From Tissierellia bacterium (lineage in GTDB: Bacteria > Bacillota > Clostridia > Tissierellales > Tepidimicrobiaceae), in NCBI GenBank assembly GCA_012839745.1, contig DUMS01000007.1:1-64000 (forward strand): DNA of 64,000 nt. The letters run 5' to 3'. Positions within the stretch are counted from its first letter, which is position 1. Every line of letters starts with the position of its first letter. The position numbers and the translations under genes were made by a program. The notes beneath the pieces were generated by a model. That model was not told the DNA's origin and ran no database searches. It was given only the letters and a program-made list of their open reading frames with translations. Of this stretch, positions 43,807-53,480 are shown piece by piece.

Positions 43807-45270
43807 TTGAAATTAGGAAAGTTAATAGAGAATATTCAGTATGATGTTTTAAAGGGAAATACTGATATAGATATATTGGGAATAGAGAATGATTCACGAA
43901 GAATAAAGAAAGGGCATATGTTTGTAGCAATTAAGGGTTTTTCTGTCGATGGCCATGAGTATATAAGTGAAGCAATAGATAAAGGTGCTGTATGTATTAT
44001 GCTGGAAAAGGATATGGACATTGAAAGGGATGATGTTACTGTAATAAAGGTTAAGGATACATTGGATGCATTAGCTTATATAAGCTCAGTGTTCTATGGA
44101 ATGCCTTCACAGAAGTTGAATTTAATTGGGGTTACTGGCACTAATGGCAAAACATCAGTTACATATATGGTGAAAAAAATTTTTGAGGAAAACAATAAGA
44201 AAACTGCAGTTATCGGTACTTTAGGTTCAATAATAAAAGATGAAATTATAGACAATAAGAATACTACACCGGAATCCCTGACATTACAAAGGCTTCTAAG
44301 TAAAATGGTTGATGAAAAAATAGAGTTCTGCGTAATGGAAGTATCTTCCCATGCGCTGGATTTAAAAAGGGTTGAATATATAGATTATCAAATAGGTATA
44401 TTTACTAATTTAACAGAAGACCATTTGGATTATCATATTACTATGGAAAATTATTATAAGAGTAAACTAAAACTATTCAATATTACAAAGAAATATAATA
44501 TTATTAATGTAGACGATACCTACGGAAAGAGGATGATAAATGAAATATCAAATAATGTACCTCTAATAACCTATGGATTTGATAAAAAAAGCGATGTAAC
44601 TGCCAAAAATATACTTTATAGTAGCAGTGGAGTAGAATTTAATGTACTTACTCCTAAAGGATCTATACCTATACATATGAAATTGCTTGGAAAGTTTAAT
44701 GTATACAATGCTTTAGCTGCTATTTCATGTGGAATTGCCTATGATGTAGAACTGCACGTAATAAAAAAGGCTATTGAATCCATGGATGGAATTAAAGGTA
44801 GATTTGAATTAATTCCATTAAAAAATAAGGATTTTAGTGTTATAATTGATTATGCCCATACCCCTGATGGATTGGAAAAGGTCCTGACAACGATTAAACA
44901 ATTTGCTCCAGGGAGAGTTGTAGTTGTTTTCGGGGCTGGGGGCAATAGGGATAGAGAAAAACGGCCTATAATGGGAGAAATAGCGTCCAACCTGGCAGAT
45001 ATGTGTATTGTAACGTCAGATAATCCGAGGTTTGAAGACCCGGACAAGATAATTGAGGATATTTTGGTTGGAGTTAAAAAGGGAAAAGCAGAATACATAG
45101 CAATTACAGACAGAAAGGAAGCCATCAGATATGCATTGGAAAATGCAAAATCAAAGGATACCATATTGCTGGCAGGCAAAGGACATGAAACTTATACCAT
45201 AATTAGAGATAAAGTAATTCCCTTTGACGAAAAACAGATAGTATTGGATATACTGCAAAAAAAAGGCTGA
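43807..45270 (+). CDS. murE: UDP-MurNAc-tripeptide synthetase (diaminopimelate-adding type)
   Basis: 487-aa Mur ligase adding the third residue to UDP-MurNAc-L-Ala-D-Glu. P-loop GVTGTNGKTSV (about residues 107-117), central NLTEDHLDYH and the C-terminal DNPRFEDP motif, which is the signature for meso-diaminopimelate rather than lysine. TTG start with AGGGGG upstream. Normally murF follows; here mraY comes next instead. Confidence 0.95.
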   Translation: MKLGKLIENIQYDVLKGNTDIDILGIENDSRRIKKGHMFVAIKGFSVDGHEYISEAIDKGAVCIMLEKDMDIERDDVTVIKVKDTLDALAYISSVFYGMPSQKLNLIGVTGTNGKTSVTYMVKKIFEENNKKTAVIGTLGSIIKDEIIDNKNTTPESLTLQRLLSKMVDEKIEFCVMEVSSHALDLKRVEYIDYQIGIFTNLTEDHLDYHITMENYYKSKLKLFNITKKYNIINVDDTYGKRMINEISNNVPLITYGFDKKSDVTAKNILYSSSGVEFNVLTPKGSIPIHMKLLGKFNVYNALAAISCGIAYDVELHVIKKAIESMDGIKGRFELIPLKNKDFSVIIDYAHTPDGLEKVLTTIKQFAPGRVVVVFGAGGNRDREKRPIMGEIASNLADMCIVTSDNPRFEDPDKIIEDILVGVKKGKAEYIAITDRKEAIRYALENAKSKDTILLAGKGHETYTIIRDKVIPFDEKQIVLDILQKKG

Positions 45271-45301
45271 TTTAGATTAAGCACAAGAGAGGAGTTTTAG
45301 A

Positions 45302-46270
45302 ATGGTGGAATACATAGATATTATTAGAGTTGTAGTTATTGCATTCATTATTACTTTAGTATTGGGCCCAATTGTAATACCCATATTAAAAAAGCTTAAT
45401 ATTGGACAGAATGTTAGAGATGATGGACCTAAGTCCCATATATCAACAAAAAGTGGCACTCCTACTATGGGAGGTATTATAATTATATTTGCTCTTGTTA
45501 TTACTACAATAACTTCAGGGCTATTAAACAGAGATATGTATGTATTAATATTATCCACTGTAGGATTTGGATTAATTGGATTTTTGGATGATTACTTAAA
45601 GATAAGGAACAAAAGGTCCTTAGGCTTAAAAGCCTATCAGAAGCTTATAGGTCAGGTTATTTTGGCAGTAATACTTGCAATATATCAATCAAATACATCA
45701 ATGTTAGGAACAAAGGTCATAGTTCCCTTTTTTGAGAACAAATATCTGGATTTAGGCATGCTGTATGTTCCATTTATTGCTTTTGTAGTAGTTGGAACTG
45801 TAAACAGCGTAAATTTAACTGATGGGTTGGATGGGCTGGCTTCAGGCGTAACATTGATTGTATCATCCTTCTTTGGGCTGCAGGCTTTAAATTGGGGTAT
45901 GGATAGCATATCAATATTTTCAGCAGCCCTTACTGGAGCTTGTTTAGGCTTTTTAATACACAATGCTTATCCAGCAAAAATATTCATGGGAGATACAGGG
46001 TCACTAGCCTTAGGAGGAGCCATATCTGCTGTAGCAATCTTGCTTAATCTTCCTTTGGTTATACCAATAGCAGGGGGTATATACTTTGCTGAAACTTTAT
46101 CAGTAATCATTCAGGTTATATCATTCAAATTAACTGGCAAAAGGGTATTTTTAATGAGCCCCCTCCATCATCATTTTGAGCTAAAAGGGTGGAAGGAAAC
46201 AAAAGTAGTAGTAGTATTCTGGTTTATTACGGTGATTTTAAGCCTAATAGGTGTAATCAGCTTAAGTTAA
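45302..46270 (+). CDS. mraY: Phospho-N-acetylmuramoyl-pentapeptide transferase
   Basis: 322-aa polytopic enzyme forming lipid I from UDP-MurNAc-pentapeptide and undecaprenyl phosphate. About ten membrane helices. Catalytic motifs DDYLKI, NLTDGLDGLASG, FMGDTGSLALGG and MSPLHHHFELKGW are intact. SD GAGAGGAG. Lies between murE and murD. Confidence 0.97.
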   Translation: MVEYIDIIRVVVIAFIITLVLGPIVIPILKKLNIGQNVRDDGPKSHISTKSGTPTMGGIIIIFALVITTITSGLLNRDMYVLILSTVGFGLIGFLDDYLKIRNKRSLGLKAYQKLIGQVILAVILAIYQSNTSMLGTKVIVPFFENKYLDLGMLYVPFIAFVVVGTVNSVNLTDGLDGLASGVTLIVSSFFGLQALNWGMDSISIFSAALTGACLGFLIHNAYPAKIFMGDTGSLALGGAISAVAILLNLPLVIPIAGGIYFAETLSVIIQVISFKLTGKRVFLMSPLHHHFELKGWKETKVVVVFWFITVILSLIGVISLS

Positions 46271-46287
46271 CAGGAGATGGTGATAAT

Positions 46288-47658
46288 ATGAACATAAATG
46301 ATAAAAGAGTATTAGTATTAGGATTGGGAATAAGCGGTGTTTCAGCTGCAAAAGCTTTGACTAAGCTAGGTGCAAAAGTTACAGTAAGCGATATAAACCC
46401 TGAAGAAAAATTAAAAGATTATATATATGAAATTAAGGATATGAATCTTAGAATGTATTTGGGTACAAATGATGTACCATTGGATGATATTGACCTGATA
46501 GTCAAGAGTCCTGGAATACCGTTGACTATAGATATCATTAAAGAAGCAAATAGGAGAAATATAGAAGTTATTACCGATTTGGAGCTAGCTTACAGAATTT
46601 GCCCAGACAAAAATTTCATAGCCATAACAGGAACAAACGGTAAAACCACAACTACAACTCTAACTGGCGAGTTGTTTAAAGGAGCAGGTATCAAAACCCA
46701 TGTTTCAGGAAACATAGGAGTAGGAATCTTGTGGGATTTGGTAAACTCCAATGAAGATGATGTATTTGTAATTGAAGCCAGCAGCTTTCAATTGGAAAGC
46801 ACAAAATACTTTAAACCAAAGGTAAGTGTAATTATCAATATAACACCAGACCACCTTAACTGGCATGGAACGTATGAAAACTATATAAATGCCAAAAAGA
46901 AGATTTTTATAAACCAGACGGAAAAGGAATATACAGTGTTGAATTATGATGATAAGATTTTAAGGCAAATAGGTGAAGAAGTAAATTCTAACCTTATTTG
47001 GTTCAGTGTTGATAATAAGCTATCAAAGGGAGCATATATAGATGATGGCTATGTAGTTATTAATGATGGTGAAAAAATACACAGAATTTTAAAAACTGAT
47101 GAAATAAAGATTTTGGGGAAACACAATTTAGAAAATGTTTTAGCAAGTGTTTCAGTTGGATGGATAATGGGCCTTGATAATGGGATTATGGGAGATGTTA
47201 TAAGGAATTTCAAAGGTGTTGAACACAGAATTGAGTTTGTAGATACCATTAATGGGGTAGAGTTCTATAACGATTCCAAAGGAACAAATCCAGATGCAAG
47301 TATTAAAGCAATATTGGCAGTTAATCCACCTATTATACTGATTGCCGGAGGAAAGGATAAAGGAAGTGAATTTGGTGAATTTGTTGAATCCTTTGGAGAT
47401 AGAGTCAAATCATTGGTTCTACTGGGAGAAACTAAGGAAAAAATAAGAGATACTGCATTGAAATATGGATTTAAGAATATCCATATGGTAAACAATATGA
47501 AGGAGGCAGTTTACAAGTCTTTTGAAATATCACAGCCTGGAGACAGCGTATTGTTATCACCTGCTTGTGCATCCTGGGATATGTACAGCAATTTTGAGAT
47601 GAGGGGACATGATTTCAAGAGAGCGGTTAAAAGCTTAAAGGAGGCTAAGAATGTCTAA
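46288..47658 (+). CDS. murD: UDP-MurNAc-L-alanine:D-glutamate ligase
   Basis: 456-aa Mur ligase. N-terminal Rossmann VLVLGLGISGVSAAKAL, P-loop AITGTNGKTTTT (about 113-124), NITPDHLNWHGTYENY, and VEHRIEFVDTINGVEFYNDSKGTNP (in parts) in the linker to the C-terminal domain. ATG 46288 with GGAGATGGTGAT upstream is preferred to an earlier in-frame ATG inside mraY. The end overlaps ftsW/spoVE by 8 bases. Confidence 0.96.
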   Translation: MNINDKRVLVLGLGISGVSAAKALTKLGAKVTVSDINPEEKLKDYIYEIKDMNLRMYLGTNDVPLDDIDLIVKSPGIPLTIDIIKEANRRNIEVITDLELAYRICPDKNFIAITGTNGKTTTTTLTGELFKGAGIKTHVSGNIGVGILWDLVNSNEDDVFVIEASSFQLESTKYFKPKVSVIINITPDHLNWHGTYENYINAKKKIFINQTEKEYTVLNYDDKILRQIGEEVNSNLIWFSVDNKLSKGAYIDDGYVVINDGEKIHRILKTDEIKILGKHNLENVLASVSVGWIMGLDNGIMGDVIRNFKGVEHRIEFVDTINGVEFYNDSKGTNPDASIKAILAVNPPIILIAGGKDKGSEFGEFVESFGDRVKSLVLLGETKEKIRDTALKYGFKNIHMVNNMKEAVYKSFEISQPGDSVLLSPACASWDMYSNFEMRGHDFKRAVKSLKEAKNV

Positions 47659-48766
47659 TAAGAAAAAAAAGAAGGCTGCTGATTTTACATTGTTATTATC
47701 AACATTGCTTCTTGTTTTCATAGGAATAATTATGGTATTTAGTTCTTCGTGGCCAGAAGCCATAAGAAGAAATGACGGATACTATTTCTTGAAAGGACAA
47801 ATAAAATCATCAGTCTTGGGATTTGCGGCAATGCTGTTTTTTATGAATTTTGACTATAAATATTTAAAGAGATTTTCCAGATTAATATATATAGTATCTT
47901 TGCTTACAGGACTTTTAATATTTACACCTTTGGGGCTGGAATTAAAGGGTGCAAGGAGATGGGTAAATTTAGGATTTACTACATTTATGCCCTCTGACGT
48001 CATAAAGATAGGTTCTATAATATTTCTGGCAGATTTTCTATCTAAAAGAAAGGACGATATTAAGAGCCTAAGAAAGGGTACAATTCCAGCATTACTGATT
48101 ATAGGCATCTCCTGTGGAATGATATATATTCAGAAGAGTTTAAGCGTAACAGTAACTTTGGCTATGACTCTAATGATAGTTTTCTTTGTTGCAGGAATGA
48201 AACTTAGTCATCTCTTTGTAATGGTAATTACCGGATGTGTAGGGTTGTTCTTTGCAATTACTGATAAGGACCATGCCTATAGAATGAGAAGATGGACAGC
48301 TTTTTTAGACCCCTTTGCTGATAAGACTGATTCTGGCTGGCAAGCTGTTCAATCGCTATATGCATTAGGATCAGGCGGGCTATTTGGATTAGGACTGGGA
48401 AAGAGCAGACAAAAATTTTTTTACATTCCTGAACCATATAATGATTTTATTTTTTCCATAATTGGTGAGGAATTGGGATTTTTAGGAGCTTTGACTGTTA
48501 TATTGCTATTTGTGGTTCTTATCTGGCGGGGTATTAGAATAGCCCTTAACATAGATGATTTGTTCGGATGTCTTTTAGCAACAGGTATTGTTGGGCTTAT
48601 TACTGTTCAAACTCTAATCCATTTAGCAGTAGTTACTTCCTCTATGCCTACAACTGGTATCCCGCTGCCTCTGGTAAGCTACGGAGGAACATCGTTGGTA
48701 GTATACATGTCCTCTATAGGAATTTTGTTGAATATATCAAAATATGTGAAAACTGATAGGAGTTGA
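47651..48766 (+). CDS. spoVE: SEDS-family peptidoglycan polymerase (FtsW/SpoVE)
   Basis: 371-aa polytopic glycosyltransferase of the SEDS family, polymerising lipid II together with a class B PBP. About ten helices; conserved GARRWVNLGF, RMRRWTAFLDPFAD and PTTGIPLPLVSYGGTSLV motifs are present. Whether it corresponds to FtsW or SpoVE cannot be settled; it is the only SEDS gene in this cluster and pairs with the SpoVD-type PBP. SD AAGGAGGC. Confidence 0.92.
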   Translation: MSNKKKKKAADFTLLLSTLLLVFIGIIMVFSSSWPEAIRRNDGYYFLKGQIKSSVLGFAAMLFFMNFDYKYLKRFSRLIYIVSLLTGLLIFTPLGLELKGARRWVNLGFTTFMPSDVIKIGSIIFLADFLSKRKDDIKSLRKGTIPALLIIGISCGMIYIQKSLSVTVTLAMTLMIVFFVAGMKLSHLFVMVITGCVGLFFAITDKDHAYRMRRWTAFLDPFADKTDSGWQAVQSLYALGSGGLFGLGLGKSRQKFFYIPEPYNDFIFSIIGEELGFLGALTVILLFVVLIWRGIRIALNIDDLFGCLLATGIVGLITVQTLIHLAVVTSSMPTTGIPLPLVSYGGTSLVVYMSSIGILLNISKYVKTDRS

Positions 48767-48770
48767 AATT

Positions 48771-49874
48771 ATGAAGTATTTAATTACTGGTGGAGGAACT
48801 GGTGGACATATTTATCCAGCATTAGCCATTGCATGGGAAATAAAAAGAAGATATAAGGATGCAGAAATATTATATGTAGGGACTGAAAGAGGACTGGAAA
48901 GTGAACTGGTTCCAAAGGAAGGCTTTGAATTCAGAACTATCAGAGTGCAGGGATTGCCAAGGAAATTTAATGCAAAGGCTTTAAAAGCCATAAAGGAAAT
49001 GATGTTGGGAATAATGGATGCCAGAAGAATAATTAGTGAATTCAAACCAGATGTTGTAATTGGAACAGGAGGGTATGTCAGCGGGCCTGTAGTTTATGCT
49101 GCAAGTAAAAGAAATATACCATCCTTTATTCACGAGCAAAATGCCTTTCCCGGAATAACAAACAGGATATTGTCAAGATATGCAGAAAAAGTAATGATTA
49201 CATTTGAGGAATCCAAGAAATACTTTAAGTACCAGGATAAGGTTGTTTTGACGGGGAATCCAATAAGGCGAAGCATACTTGAAGTAGATAAAAGAAAAGC
49301 ATATTTTGATTTAAGAATTAACCCCAACAATCCTCTGGTATTGTCTTTTGGAGGCAGTGGAGGACAAAAAACGCTGAATGATACAATGCTATATGTTATT
49401 GAAAAGAACTTAGACAAGAATCTACAGATAATCCATGTTACAGGGAGCAGATTTTATGAGGACTTTATGAGCAAACTGAAGTCCATGGGTATAATGCCAA
49501 AAGAAAATATAAAAGTTGTACCTTATATGTATGAAATGCCTAAAGCATTAAGTATAGCAGATCTAGTAGTTACCAGTGCTGGGGCAATTACTCTTGCTGA
49601 AATTTCTGCATTGGGAATCCCAAGCATTTTAATACCCAAGAGCTATACTGCTGAGAATCACCAGGAGTTCAATGCCAGAGCTTTTGAAAAAAATGGTGCA
49701 AGCTATTTAATATTAGAAAAAGATTTAACTGGAGAGAAATTAAATAAAGCCATAAATGATATAATTTATGATAGGAATAAACTAAAACAGATGTCTAATA
49801 ATAGCAGAAAACTTGGGAAAATAGATGCAGCAGAAAGGATTGTGGATATCATTCATAATGCTATTAAAAGATAA
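48771..49874 (+). CDS. murG: UDP-GlcNAc:MurNAc-pentapeptide-PP-undecaprenol transferase
   Basis: 367-aa GT28 glycosyltransferase making lipid II on the inner face of the membrane. N-terminal GGGTGGHIYPALAIA, middle HEQNAFPGITNRI and FGGSGGQKTLND, and C-terminal VTSAGAITLAEISALGIPSILIP are typical. Starts 4 bases after the SEDS gene with ATAGGAG as SD. Confidence 0.97.
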   Translation: MKYLITGGGTGGHIYPALAIAWEIKRRYKDAEILYVGTERGLESELVPKEGFEFRTIRVQGLPRKFNAKALKAIKEMMLGIMDARRIISEFKPDVVIGTGGYVSGPVVYAASKRNIPSFIHEQNAFPGITNRILSRYAEKVMITFEESKKYFKYQDKVVLTGNPIRRSILEVDKRKAYFDLRINPNNPLVLSFGGSGGQKTLNDTMLYVIEKNLDKNLQIIHVTGSRFYEDFMSKLKSMGIMPKENIKVVPYMYEMPKALSIADLVVTSAGAITLAEISALGIPSILIPKSYTAENHQEFNARAFEKNGASYLILEKDLTGEKLNKAINDIIYDRNKLKQMSNNSRKLGKIDAAERIVDIIHNAIKR

Positions 49875-49891
49875 AAGTTGTCACACTTCCA

Positions 49892-49933
49892 ATGCATATG
49901 CATAATATAGTCATATACGCTTGCATATGCATA
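49892..49933 (+). repeat. Paired palindromic repeats upstream of murA
   Basis: TGCATATGCATA occurs at 49893-49904 and again at 49922-49933. As each copy is nearly self-complementary they can also pair with each other (ATGCATATGCA / TGCATATGCAT, 19-base loop), ending next to the SD TTTGGAGGTG of murA. Confidence 0.6.
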
Positions 49934-49948
49934 TTTGGAGGTGCGATA

Positions 49949-51202
49949 ATGGAAAAAATAATTGTTGAGGGTGGAAGGAAATTAACAGGAGAAGTAATTG
50001 TTTCTGGTGCGAAAAATGCTGTGTTGCCAATTTTAGCAGCTACAGTTATTGGTGCAAACGAGAGTACCATATTCAATGTGCCAAAATTAAAAGATGTAGA
50101 GGTTATGGAGAAAATATTGTTATCTCTTGGTTTAAATATTAAAAGAATTGATAATATGATGTGGATTGATTCTAAGCCTTTAAATAATATTAAAATCCCT
50201 GAAGAGCTGGTAAGAGAGATGAGGTCCTCCATTATTCTAATGGGTGCAATGCTTGCAAGAACAGGAGAAGTTATAGCAAGTTATCCTGGAGGATGTGAGA
50301 TTGGACCTAGACCAATTGATATGCACCTGAAGGGATTAAGGGAATTGGGTGCAGAAATAGAGGAGTCTCATGGTTTTATTTACGCAAAAGCCAAGGAATT
50401 GAAGGGATGCGAAATACAATTAGATTACCCAAGTGTAGGAGCTACAGAGAATATTATGCTGGCTGCTACCAGGGCAAAAGGTACAACAGTAATAAGAAAT
50501 GCCGCCAGGGAGCCTGAAATTGTAGACCTGCAAAACTATTTAAATAAGGCAGGTGCAAAAATAAGCGGCGCTGGAACAAGTGTCATAATTATAGAAGGAG
50601 TAAATGAATTTAAGGATGTTTCTCACAATACAATACCGGATAGAATTGTTGCAGGAACATATATGGTGGCTTCAGCAATTACTGGTGGAGAAATAATTAT
50701 AAAAAATGTAGTAATAGAGCATTTACAGGCAATTATAGCAAAGTTAAAGGAAGCAGGCTGTATAATATATAATGACAATAACTCTTTGAAGGTTATTGCA
50801 CCTAAGAAGATAAACTCAATAGAGATGATTCAAACACTGCCATATCCAGGATTTCCAACAGATATGCAGGCTCAAATGATGGCGCTGTTAACCATTGCAA
50901 ATGGTACCAGCATTATTTCCGAAACAGTATTTGAAAACAGATTTAAGCATGCTGAAGAACTGATAAGAATGGGCGCAAACATAAAAATTTTTGGAAGAGT
51001 AGCAGTCATTAAAGGAGTAAAAGAGCTAACAGGTGCTAAGGTTTCTGCTAAGGATTTAAGAGGAGGGGCTTCGTTGATATTGGCTGGATTGGCAGCAAGA
51101 GGGACTACTGTAGTAGACAATGTACATCACGTGGAAAGAGGATATGAGAATTTTCATTTAGTATTGGAGGGTTTAGGGGCAAATATCGAAAAGATAAATT
51201 AA
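49949..51202 (+). CDS. murA: UDP-N-acetylglucosamine 1-carboxyvinyltransferase
   Basis: 417-aa first enzyme of peptidoglycan precursor synthesis, transferring enolpyruvate from PEP to UDP-GlcNAc. SGAKNAVLPILAATVI near the N-terminus and the catalytic loop YPGGCEIGPRPIDMHL with the fosfomycin-target Cys are present. ATG 49949 with TTGGAGGTG upstream; an in-frame ATG at 49892 lies in the repeat and is unlikely. Confidence 0.97.
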   Translation: MEKIIVEGGRKLTGEVIVSGAKNAVLPILAATVIGANESTIFNVPKLKDVEVMEKILLSLGLNIKRIDNMMWIDSKPLNNIKIPEELVREMRSSIILMGAMLARTGEVIASYPGGCEIGPRPIDMHLKGLRELGAEIEESHGFIYAKAKELKGCEIQLDYPSVGATENIMLAATRAKGTTVIRNAAREPEIVDLQNYLNKAGAKISGAGTSVIIIEGVNEFKDVSHNTIPDRIVAGTYMVASAITGGEIIIKNVVIEHLQAIIAKLKEAGCIIYNDNNSLKVIAPKKINSIEMIQTLPYPGFPTDMQAQMMALLTIANGTSIISETVFENRFKHAEELIRMGANIKIFGRVAVIKGVKELTGAKVSAKDLRGGASLILAGLAARGTTVVDNVHHVERGYENFHLVLEGLGANIEKIN

Positions 51203-51220
51203 GCAGCCTTTGCTGCTTTT
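51201..51220 (+). terminator. Weak hairpin after murA
   Basis: AAGCAGC / GCTGCTT stem (7 bp) then TT, partly inside the murA stop. Probably partial; downstream divIB is only 30 bases away. Confidence 0.4.
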
Positions 51221-51252
51221 AAGACAAAGGACAAGCAATAGGTGGGATTTAT

Positions 51253-51996
51253 ATGGAAAAGAGAAAACAATTAAAAAAAAAAAAGAGGTTAAGTAAGCTG
51301 CTATTATTTATAGTAATTATTATATTATCATATATTCTTGTATTCAAAACGGACATTTTTATTGTTGTAGGAATAATAGTAGAGGGAAATAATAAATTAA
51401 GCTATGAAGAAGTAGTAAAGGCATCAACATGTAATATTGGAGAAAACATATTTAAAATAGATATCAAAAAAGGTGAAGAAAGCCTGAATCAAATACCCTA
51501 TGTGAAGAAAAGCAAGATTAAAAGGAAGCTTCCTGATAAGATTATTATTGAAATTGAAGAAAGAAAAGAAGTAGCAGCAATCCAATATCTAAACCTTGTT
51601 GCCTATATTGATATTGAAGGATATATATTGACTATAGAGGAAAATACAGGTAATATATTGCTACCTGAAATCAAAGGATTAGATTTGGAATCTGTTGAGG
51701 AAGGCAGCAGTATATACCAGGAAGTTTCCATGGAAGATATGGAAGAGTTCATATTATATAGTGAGAATTTAGATATTTTAGAGCTAATGAAAGAAGTAGA
51801 TGTTTCCAACAAAGACAATATAATCATCTATCTTAAGGATGGCAAACTAGTTGCCTTTGGACCCTTAAATAATGTAAAATATAAATTAAGCTTCTTAAAT
51901 GGAATATTAGATGATATTGAAAAGAAAGGACTGGAAGTAAAGAAGATTTTATTCGATAAAGGGGAGAATCCCGTAATTGTTACTGATAATAGGTAG
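51253..51996 (+). CDS. divIB: Cell division protein DivIB/FtsQ
   Basis: 247-aa bitopic protein with a very Lys-rich cytoplasmic N-terminus (KRKQLKKKKRLSK), a transmembrane helix (about 17-34), a POTRA domain (FIVVGIIVEGNNKLSYEEVV...GENIFKID) and a FtsQ beta domain. Divisome component with FtsL. SD ATAGGTGGG. Confidence 0.9.
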   Translation: MEKRKQLKKKKRLSKLLLFIVIIILSYILVFKTDIFIVVGIIVEGNNKLSYEEVVKASTCNIGENIFKIDIKKGEESLNQIPYVKKSKIKRKLPDKIIIEIEERKEVAAIQYLNLVAYIDIEGYILTIEENTGNILLPEIKGLDLESVEEGSSIYQEVSMEDMEEFILYSENLDILELMKEVDVSNKDNIIIYLKDGKLVAFGPLNNVKYKLSFLNGILDDIEKKGLEVKKILFDKGENPVIVTDNR

Positions 51997-52005
51997 GTGT
52001 AATAG

Positions 52006-52737
52006 ATGATGAAAAAAATAAAAGGACAATTTGCAATTGCTATAGTTTCAATATTTTTGGGAATCATATTAGCCTTACAGTTTAAAACAGTTACAAAAAC
52101 TGTAGGAGAAGGAATCCTCCCTACACAGAGAGCTCAGCAGCTTGCAATAGAGCTTAAAAAGGCACAGGAGGAAAGAGATGCTGCATTAAAGGCTCTAAAT
52201 GAAGCTGAAAATAAAATTGCTCAATATGAGAGGGGAGAAGCAGATAACAACGTATATGTAGAAAATCTGTATAACGATTTGGAAAAATATAGGGCATTGG
52301 CAGGATATGTAGACCTGCAGGGCCCAGGAGTAATAATTGAAATTTATGACCCGCCAGTTGATGTGCAGTATGGAATAGAATACAGCATAGTAGATGATAT
52401 AGATTTAATACTTCAAACCATTAGCGTATTAAATGCTGCCCAGGCAGAAGCCATATCAATAAATGACCAGAGATATACTGCCTATACTGAAATAGTAAGA
52501 GCGGGAGACCATATTGAAGTAAATGGAGTTTCAATTAATTCCCCTATAGTAATTAAAGCCATAGGTGACCCTGAAACACTAGAATCAGCCTTATCCATAA
52601 AGAGAGGTATAGTTTGGACATTAAGGTTTTACGACTATACAGTAAATCTTATTAAGGACGATAACATTGTAATACCAAAATATAGAAAGTTAATAGAGTT
52701 TGTATATTCCCAGCCAGTAAAAGAACAGGTAAATTAA
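52006..52737 (+). CDS. DUF881 family membrane protein, copy 1
   Basis: 243-aa protein with one N-terminal transmembrane helix (about 8-25), a coiled coil (about 45-85) and a DUF881 domain (GPGVIIEIYDPP...AEAISINDQRYTAYTEI...INSPIVIKAIGDPETLESAL). Members lie next to cell-division genes in Firmicutes and Actinobacteria; function unknown. Copy 2 follows at once. Confidence 0.9.
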   Translation: MMKKIKGQFAIAIVSIFLGIILALQFKTVTKTVGEGILPTQRAQQLAIELKKAQEERDAALKALNEAENKIAQYERGEADNNVYVENLYNDLEKYRALAGYVDLQGPGVIIEIYDPPVDVQYGIEYSIVDDIDLILQTISVLNAAQAEAISINDQRYTAYTEIVRAGDHIEVNGVSINSPIVIKAIGDPETLESALSIKRGIVWTLRFYDYTVNLIKDDNIVIPKYRKLIEFVYSQPVKEQVN

Positions 52738-52753
52738 GGTTCAGGTGATATAA

Positions 52754-53479
52754 ATGAAGATTAATAGGACTGATCTAACAGTGTTTAGCGTATCCGTAAT
52801 TCTAGGTATTATATTGGCAGTACAAGTAAAGCAAAAGGTACCTCAAATGATTCCGGTGACCTTAAAGTCCATTGAATCCACAAAAAATGAAATAAATGCA
52901 TTAAATAAGGAAATTGAAGAGCTTAAAATAATGATAAAGGACAAGGAAGAAAAGATAAAAACCTATGAAAGCATAGTCAGTGGAGATGAGAACATAGTTG
53001 ATTTATTGAAGGAAGAACTGTATAAAAATAAGGCTGTAGCAGGATTTGAAACTGTAAAAGGACCTGGTATTATAGTTAAAATGGAAGATAATATGGATGA
53101 AAATGCTTTTGGACAAAGCTTTGACCTGGATTTAATTCATGATGCAGATGTGTTGAGAATTATCAATGACCTGAGAGTGGCTGGAGCTGAAGCAATAAGT
53201 ATAAATGGACAGAGAGTGCTTTCCATGTCTGAAATAAAATGCGGTGGACCAGTAATAAGGATAAACGGAAAGAGCGTAGGCGTTCCAATATACATTAAGG
53301 CAATTGGAGATCCTCAGTTGCTAAGCGCAGCAATTAATGCTCCAAATACTTATGGCTATGCTTTGAAGACTATTGACCAGATATCTATAGAAACTACCAT
53401 GGAAGATGAAATAATTATTCCTGCATATAGCGGAGCTTTTGAATTTAAATATGCAAAACCAATAAGAGAAGGTGATTAA
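52754..53479 (+). CDS. DUF881 family membrane protein, copy 2
   Basis: 241-aa paralogue of the preceding gene with the same layout: helix (about 7-22), coiled coil (about 35-75), DUF881 domain (GPGIIVKMEDNM...AEAISINGQRVLSMSEIKCGG...VPIYIKAIGDPQLLSAAI). Likely an old tandem duplication. SD TTCAGGTGATA. Role at the septum inferred from position only. Confidence 0.9.
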   Translation: MKINRTDLTVFSVSVILGIILAVQVKQKVPQMIPVTLKSIESTKNEINALNKEIEELKIMIKDKEEKIKTYESIVSGDENIVDLLKEELYKNKAVAGFETVKGPGIIVKMEDNMDENAFGQSFDLDLIHDADVLRIINDLRVAGAEAISINGQRVLSMSEIKCGGPVIRINGKSVGVPIYIKAIGDPQLLSAAINAPNTYGYALKTIDQISIETTMEDEIIIPAYSGAFEFKYAKPIREGD

Positions 53480-53480
53480 T

